Positions 21,741 to 25,977 of a DNA stretch of 25,977 nt are shown here, in pieces. The translations under genes were made by a program, and so were the position numbers. Location: positions 1-25,977 of the forward strand of contig JAGBPB010000025.1 in the NCBI GenBank assembly GCA_017633615.1. Reading direction: 5' to 3'. This DNA is from Bacteroidaceae bacterium (GTDB taxonomy: Bacteria > Bacteroidota > Bacteroidia > Bacteroidales > Bacteroidaceae). Numbering within the stretch: the first letter of the stretch is position 1; every line of letters begins with the position of its first letter. The notes beneath the pieces are model-generated. The model was not told the origin of the DNA, did no database searches, and was given only the letters and a program-made list of their open reading frames with translations.

Positions 21741-22949
21741 TCAAATGGAATCTTTTGCAGAATGTGCAAGGTCATGGTTGGTCATTGCGCAGACGCAGGA
21801 GTCTGACCACACGTTCTCTGCTGTCTCAACCATATCAATAATGGTGTAGATGGGCAGGATGATTCCAAGAATGGCCACGGGAGCACCAATTCCGGACATG
21901 AGTGACAGAGTCAGGAAGAAACAGCCCATGGGTACGCCGGCGTTGCCTATTGCCGATATCACAGAAATAAGGATCCAAAGCAGTATAGTGCCCAAAGTGA
22001 TGGGAGTTCCGCCGTTCTGCATTACAAACAGCGACGTAACCAGAATGAACGCCGCGCAACCGTTCATATTGATGGTAGTGCATATGGGCAGCACAAAACG
22101 CGACACCTCCTTGCGCACACCAAGACGGTCCTCGGCCGATTCCATAGTCACGGGAAGCGTGGCGGCGCTGCTCTTGGTAAAGAGCGCCATAAGCACGGCG
22201 GGGCTCATGCGTCCCAGCACATGAACGGGATTGAGACCGCGCGAAAGCAGGAACAGCGGCAGCACCACAAAGAACTGTATGAAATTACCGCCAAGCACCA
22301 CCAGAACATACTTGCCAATTGAATCGGCAATGACGCCGGCCGATATCTGGGCCGACAGTTGGGCCGAGAAAGCCACGATACCAAGGGGCAGAGTCCAGAT
22401 GAGAGCACGTATAAGCAGGAACAACAGGTCCTGCAGACCGGTCAGTCCCTTGACCACGACCGCCTTGTTCTCTGAATCCGGAAGTTTTGACAAACCTATT
22501 CCCACTGCAAAAGCCAGCACCAGAAGTGACAGCACATTACCCTCCAGGAAAGGACGGATAATGTTATTGGGAACGACCCCTAAGATATGCTCCAGATAAC
22601 TCTCCTGTGATGCATTCTCCAAAACAGAAGAAGCGGAGCCCACAGAATCCAGAGACAGATTGCCCGGAGCAATAATCACATAAAGCAGGGCGCCTACAGC
22701 AGCTGCAGCAAAGGTGGTGAACAATGTATATGTCAGTGTTTTTCCAAATATCCGTCCTGAACCTTTTGACCCGAAAGTAGCAAAAGTGGTTATCACTGCA
22801 AGCACGATAGTTGGCACGGCCAGCAACTGAAACAGCCTGGTATAGACCGTTGCGATAACATTCATCACCTGATCAAGCGCATGAATACCCAGGACTCCAA
22901 GGACTGCGCCCAGCACGAGTGCTCCTACCCAAATGACTATCTTCTTCAT
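21741..22949 (-). CDS. Dicarboxylate/amino acid:cation symporter (DAACS family)
   Basis: 402 residues with the hydrophobic pattern of the glutamate/aspartate (GltP/SstT) family: about eight membrane helices with two re-entrant loops. The first loop is the Ser-rich 'TKSSAATLPVTMESAEDRLGV'; 'LPICTTINMNGCAAFILV' holds the conserved NMNG-like sodium and substrate motif of TM7. It imports dicarboxylates or amino acids (Ser, Thr, Glu or Asp) with sodium or protons in the inner membrane. The ATG begins at the base after the TAA of the TonB-receptor gene, so the two are co-transcribed and probably translationally coupled. The C-terminus 'AENVWSDSCVCAMTNHDLAHS' has two Cys and two His, which could be relevant if metals are involved, but that is speculation. 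Confidence 0.85.
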   Translation of the reverse strand: MKKIVIWVGALVLGAVLGVLGIHALDQVMNVIATVYTRLFQLLAVPTIVLAVITTFATFGSKGSGRIFGKTLTYTLFTTFAAAAVGALLYVIIAPGNLSLDSVGSASSVLENASQESYLEHILGVVPNNIIRPFLEGNVLSLLVLAFAVGIGLSKLPDSENKAVVVKGLTGLQDLLFLLIRALIWTLPLGIVAFSAQLSAQISAGVIADSIGKYVLVVLGGNFIQFFVVLPLFLLSRGLNPVHVLGRMSPAVLMALFTKSSAATLPVTMESAEDRLGVRKEVSRFVLPICTTINMNGCAAFILVTSLFVMQNGGTPITLGTILLWILISVISAIGNAGVPMGCFFLTLSLMSGIGAPVAILGIILPIYTIIDMVETAENVWSDSCVCAMTNHDLAHSAKDSI

Positions 22950-24923
22950 TTAAAGTTCAAATGTTAAGTTCAAGTATATGTTACGGCCCTTCTGCGGAAT
23001 ATTGTTCCAATCAGAATAGGCCGAGTATTTCCTGTCAAAAAGGTTCTCCACGCCACCGCGTAAGGTAACAATCTTAAAACTGTATGCGGCTGACAAATTT
23101 ACAATATTCCAGGCTGATGTCTCTGTCTCACCATACTTAGCTGCATATTTTTCCTGGCGTGCATTACCCCTGACCTCAACCTGGGTCTTCAAGCGGCCAA
23201 AATCATACTTAAGTTCCGTGCGCCAAGCCACAGGTGATATCAGCGGCAGAGGATCACCTACATCATCACGTCCCAGACTATAGCTGAGCTTTAAGTTCCA
23301 GGCCAGACGCCCGGTAATCTGCCAATCAGCAGTGAGTGACGTATTTGCAATCACAGCATGATCCAAATTGCCGTAAACCTTCACCCCTTCAGCTCCCACT
23401 GTCATTGCTGAAATCCTGCTGTCAAGATGACCTATGATAAAATCCTTAAAGAAGAACGCATTCGCGTCCAGACTGATGCTGAAATCATGTGTAGAGAACT
23501 TGTAAGCACCGTTAACCTCAACCGCCGATTCATTGCTAAGGTGAGGATTGCCCATATAATCATATTGATCAAAAGTATTGTTCAGGTAGTATCCATAGGC
23601 TTCAGTGACCGAGGGAGCACGGCTGCCCCAACCCGTTCCTATTGAAAATTCAGAATTCAGAGTTGAGAACTGATAGGCTGCGGCTATGCGACCGGTGGTC
23701 TGATAGTAAGTGTCTGTCATACGCGGAAAGAACACCTTCTGGCCATGATAGCCCTCCTCGTTGTTAAGGCGCTGATGCTGCCATGCTATCTTGGCCGACA
23801 GGCGCAGCGACTGATTGGATGCAACGCTCACGTTATCAGTCAGTGCCAGACCTGTATTGAATGTACTCACATCGGGCCAGGTAACCATATACATGGGTGC
23901 GGCACCGCCCGGATACATGGTCATGTCGGCAAAAAGGCGGTTGTAGTAGAGGTCGTAGTTTACCGCCACATCATGCTGCAGCTCCGCCAGGTCGAGCGAG
24001 GTGGTAGCCAGGCTGTAGAGGCCTGCGGTCCAACTGTCGCCGGGCATATCCATGTGGATGGCCACATCGGGACGCGTGGTATCATCCATGATATGGATTA
24101 TGTGATTGTAATAGGCCTTTGTCTCCCAACCCACTTTACTGAACTGGTGCTTGTATGAGAGTGATGTAATCAGGCCCTGAGCTTTTGATACATCCATGTT
24201 GAGCGCAGGATAGCCCACATCGGTGGCTCGGTCAAATATGAACGTGGTCTCAAGCACATCTATGTCAGTAAGACGTAGCCCTGCGTTGGCAAAGAAGTTC
24301 ACCTTGCCGAACTGTGAGTAATTGAGCAGTTCACCTCCGCCCACCCGGTAGCAGTCGGCTGAGCGGTAGAACAGTCCTGTGTTCAGATATGTACGGTCAG
24401 TGCTGAATGCAGCATCGGCCCCGTAAACCTGCAGGTGTCCGTTCCACTCGTGTCCGGCCAGGATGTTGATGTGTCGGGGATCGGCCTCAAAACCTATCTT
24501 ACGCAGTTTCAGGTCCAGACTGCCGCCTATGTTTCCGGTTGCCTGCGGGTTGCCGTCCAGCCCGGAGTTCAGGCTGATGCTCTGCAGGTTGCCGCTCTCC
24601 ACATAAGAGGTCACAGGATCCATCTTATCCGTGCAGGCATAGAATATCTTCATGCCGTCAATGGTTGTTGACAGCCTCTCTGTCTGCATGTTGTTCACTA
24701 CGGGTTCCCATGCGTATGATCCGCGACGGACCAGATTTACGTTACGCAACCCGCTCAGATGTTCATCAATGCTGGCAGCCTGTCCCTTGACAGAGCGGGT
24801 TCTAGCCTTTCTGTCGGCCGACACGATGACCACCTCGTCAAGGTTATGCACCTTGTCGATGGACACCGAATCGGTCAACAGCACTATTGTCAAGAGAGCA
24901 GTTTCCAGCATCTTGAAAAACAC
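22950..24923 (-). CDS. TonB-dependent outer-membrane receptor with CxxxM plug motif (copper-type candidate)
   Basis: 657 residues from the ATG at 24923. A second ATG four codons later (24911) is also possible. The N-terminus is a short signal-like hydrophobic stretch, followed by a TonB-box-like 'LDEVVIVSA' and a plug (about 25-145) with 'LSTTIDGMKIFYACTDKMDPV'. The barrel continues to 'RKYSAYSDWNNIPQKGRNIYLNLTFEL', with a terminal aromatic/Leu as usual. In the plug, Cys97-xxx-Met101 matches the CxxxM copper-binding element of OprC/NosA receptors. 'HMDMPGD' (His290, Met291, Met293) lies at a similar distance to OprC's second His/Met site. It follows a lipoprotein gene by 27 bases and abuts a symporter gene. 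Copper is an inference; the receptor class is firm. Confidence 0.88.
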   Translation of the reverse strand: MFFKMLETALLTIVLLTDSVSIDKVHNLDEVVIVSADRKARTRSVKGQAASIDEHLSGLRNVNLVRRGSYAWEPVVNNMQTERLSTTIDGMKIFYACTDKMDPVTSYVESGNLQSISLNSGLDGNPQATGNIGGSLDLKLRKIGFEADPRHINILAGHEWNGHLQVYGADAAFSTDRTYLNTGLFYRSADCYRVGGGELLNYSQFGKVNFFANAGLRLTDIDVLETTFIFDRATDVGYPALNMDVSKAQGLITSLSYKHQFSKVGWETKAYYNHIIHIMDDTTRPDVAIHMDMPGDSWTAGLYSLATTSLDLAELQHDVAVNYDLYYNRLFADMTMYPGGAAPMYMVTWPDVSTFNTGLALTDNVSVASNQSLRLSAKIAWQHQRLNNEEGYHGQKVFFPRMTDTYYQTTGRIAAAYQFSTLNSEFSIGTGWGSRAPSVTEAYGYYLNNTFDQYDYMGNPHLSNESAVEVNGAYKFSTHDFSISLDANAFFFKDFIIGHLDSRISAMTVGAEGVKVYGNLDHAVIANTSLTADWQITGRLAWNLKLSYSLGRDDVGDPLPLISPVAWRTELKYDFGRLKTQVEVRGNARQEKYAAKYGETETSAWNIVNLSAAYSFKIVTLRGGVENLFDRKYSAYSDWNNIPQKGRNIYLNLTFEL

Positions 24924-24950
24924 AAAACTTATGAATCTGTAAATAGATTC

Positions 24951-25910
24951 TTAAATAGTCACATCAAAATAGAGTGAGCTATATCCTTCGTCAAGGTCGT
25001 CGCCACCGGCAACGACATTGCCCTGATTATCTTTCACTGTAAGATGTATGCGCCATCTTCCGGTCATGGTCAGATTGACGGTACCCAGGTAACTGCCGTC
25101 AGCCTGCTGGCTGAGAGCCTCGTTATCGGGTGATGTATGGTTGCCCATGTCAGGCATACGCGGATCAATCTCAATGACATACTGCTCAGCGGCAACAGCA
25201 TAAGGTGTTGTAGCAGGAGTACTCTTCTTGGATACGTAGGCCGTAAAGGCATTCTTTCCGGTCTTCCACTCCAGAGGGTTGACCACTGATACATAGTATG
25301 TGTCATCACCGGCCTTGAATGATTTGACCCACTCCTGACCTGCAGGCAGGGCATCGACGGTGATATCGGCCTTACTTGAAGTTCCATGGCTGCCCAGTAT
25401 CGAGTAGTTGAAAGCCAGAGTCCATGAACCGGCATCGCTTGTAGCCATTATGAATGATATCCAACCGTGCTTTACTGCCAGATAGTCTTCGTTGAAACTC
25501 TCAACACCCTCGCTTACGGGAGTGCTGTGAGTCATTTTCATTTTGACCATCAGCATGTGTGGAGTGACTCCTGAAATATCATAGTTCTTGACGTAGTTTC
25601 CGTTCTTCTTTTTGGTTGCCACAAAATAGATGTCGTTGTAACCTACATGGAAAGAACCGGTCTTGGAGTAAGCATAAACCACGTACTTGTCATCAATCAC
25701 TGTTGTGAGAGAGGGTATTATCTTTACTGTCTGAAGGAAATTATAGACCTGCAGCGCCTCCTCGGCCGAGCAGCAGTCAATATCACCGTCAATTGTTATA
25801 CCCGGGATCTCAATATCCACTTTTCCTAAATCATCGTTTGAGTTGCAGGAGGTGATGGCAGTGCCCAGCAGCACTGCCCCTCCTATCAATAATACTTTAC
25901 CTATATTCAT
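24951..25910 (-). CDS. Met/His-rich lipoprotein with YtkA/FixH-like domains
   Basis: 319 residues. The signal ends in lipobox ITSC (Cys22). Two immunoglobulin-like beta domains follow. The first (about 70-180) carries 'PHMLMVKMKMTHSTPVSEG' (His118, Met119, Met121, Met124, Met126, His128); the second (about 200-319) has 'RMPDMGNHTSPDNEAL' (Met252, Met255, His258) followed by 'GTVNLTMTGRWRIHLTVKD'. The latter is the usual signature of YtkA/FixH-like proteins, which are often associated with copper. Clusters of Met and His fit Cu(I) binding. It lies immediately upstream of the TonB receptor, so the two probably work as surface or periplasmic capture and outer-membrane uptake. A 'CC' pair at 46-47 is also present. 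Metal identity is inferred from residues only. Confidence 0.75.
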   Translation of the reverse strand: MNIGKVLLIGGAVLLGTAITSCNSNDDLGKVDIEIPGITIDGDIDCCSAEEALQVYNFLQTVKIIPSLTTVIDDKYVVYAYSKTGSFHVGYNDIYFVATKKKNGNYVKNYDISGVTPHMLMVKMKMTHSTPVSEGVESFNEDYLAVKHGWISFIMATSDAGSWTLAFNYSILGSHGTSSKADITVDALPAGQEWVKSFKAGDDTYYVSVVNPLEWKTGKNAFTAYVSKKSTPATTPYAVAAEQYVIEIDPRMPDMGNHTSPDNEALSQQADGSYLGTVNLTMTGRWRIHLTVKDNQGNVVAGGDDLDEGYSSLYFDVTI

Positions 25911-25931
25911 GATATCATTCTGTTTTTGAGA

Positions 25932-25977
25932 TTAATAACCGGGGTTCTGGGCAATGCCAAGATCCTCACCGTGAAGG
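25932..25977 (-). CDS. C-terminal end of a protein, perhaps SusD/RagB-like
   Basis: Only the last 14 codons are inside the window: LHGEDLGIAQNPGY, then TAA. Many SusD/RagB-family surface lipoproteins end in a similar 'QNPGY'. The gene lies 21 bases upstream of the lipoprotein gene on the same strand, so it likely begins or continues this operon. Fourteen residues are too few to be sure of the family. Confidence 0.35.
   Translation of the reverse strand, partial: LHGEDLGIAQNPGY

Noticed and set aside
23745..24158. 137-codon + strand ORF inside the TonB-receptor gene
   Set aside because: Antisense shadow of a well-supported receptor; no domain or start signal.

Overview
The window looks like chromosomal DNA of a member of the Bacteroidales (Bacteroides/Prevotella type). 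The evidence is a TonB-dependent receptor, BspA-type leucine-rich repeats, 6-bladed propeller lipoproteins, an OlsB/OlsA-like pair matching the Bacteroides glycine-lipid genes, and upstream regions with Bacteroidetes -7 boxes (TAnnTTTG) about 19-21 nt from a TTG/TTTG box, with little Shine-Dalgarno signal. I see no rRNA, tRNA, CRISPR array, insertion sequence or integrase. By eye the DNA from about 2.3 to 9.7 kb is more AT-rich than the 10.6-25 kb part.

Layout. 0-1.5 kb (+): the 3' end of one and the whole of a second 6-bladed beta-propeller protein. 1.5-7.5 kb (-): a BlaI-type repressor, an M56 (BlaR1-type) membrane protease whose sensor domain is replaced by leucine-rich repeats, a secreted YD-repeat-like protein, a secreted LRR protein, and two proteins I do not recognise. 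Both secreted proteins end in motifs resembling a TonB-receptor plug. 7.7-8.8 kb (+): a divergent secreted carboxypeptidase-regulatory-domain protein. 8.9-9.6 kb (-): a GNAT acetyltransferase tightly coupled to a 54-residue ORF, in a toxin-antitoxin-like layout. 9.7-10.45 kb (-): an ECF S-component-like membrane protein behind a leader with a 25-codon aromatic-rich ORF, a hairpin and an intrinsic terminator, which looks like transcription attenuation.

10.6-16.2 kb (+): porin, imelysin (M75), di-heme oxidoreductase and ResB-CcsA cytochrome c maturation fusion, probably one metal/redox operon that carries its own heme-attachment factor. 16.3-19.8 kb (+): a stress operon of glutathione peroxidase, OhrR-like MarR repressor, CDF metal exporter and DUF2156-GNAT fusion. 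Two matching palindromes flank its promoter. 19.8-21.6 kb (-): glsB and glsA, glycine-lipid N- and O-acyltransferases. 21.7-26 kb (-): the end of a possible SusD-like gene, a Met/His-rich lipoprotein, a TonB-dependent receptor with a CxxxM plug motif like that of copper receptor OprC, and a dicarboxylate/amino-acid symporter that begins at the base after the receptor's stop codon.

The two best candidates for something undescribed are the BlaI/M56-LRR locus (a sensor protease and a secreted protein in the same gene group share one LRR module) and the aromatic-rich attenuator of the S-component gene. The candidate copper-uptake cassette comes third.
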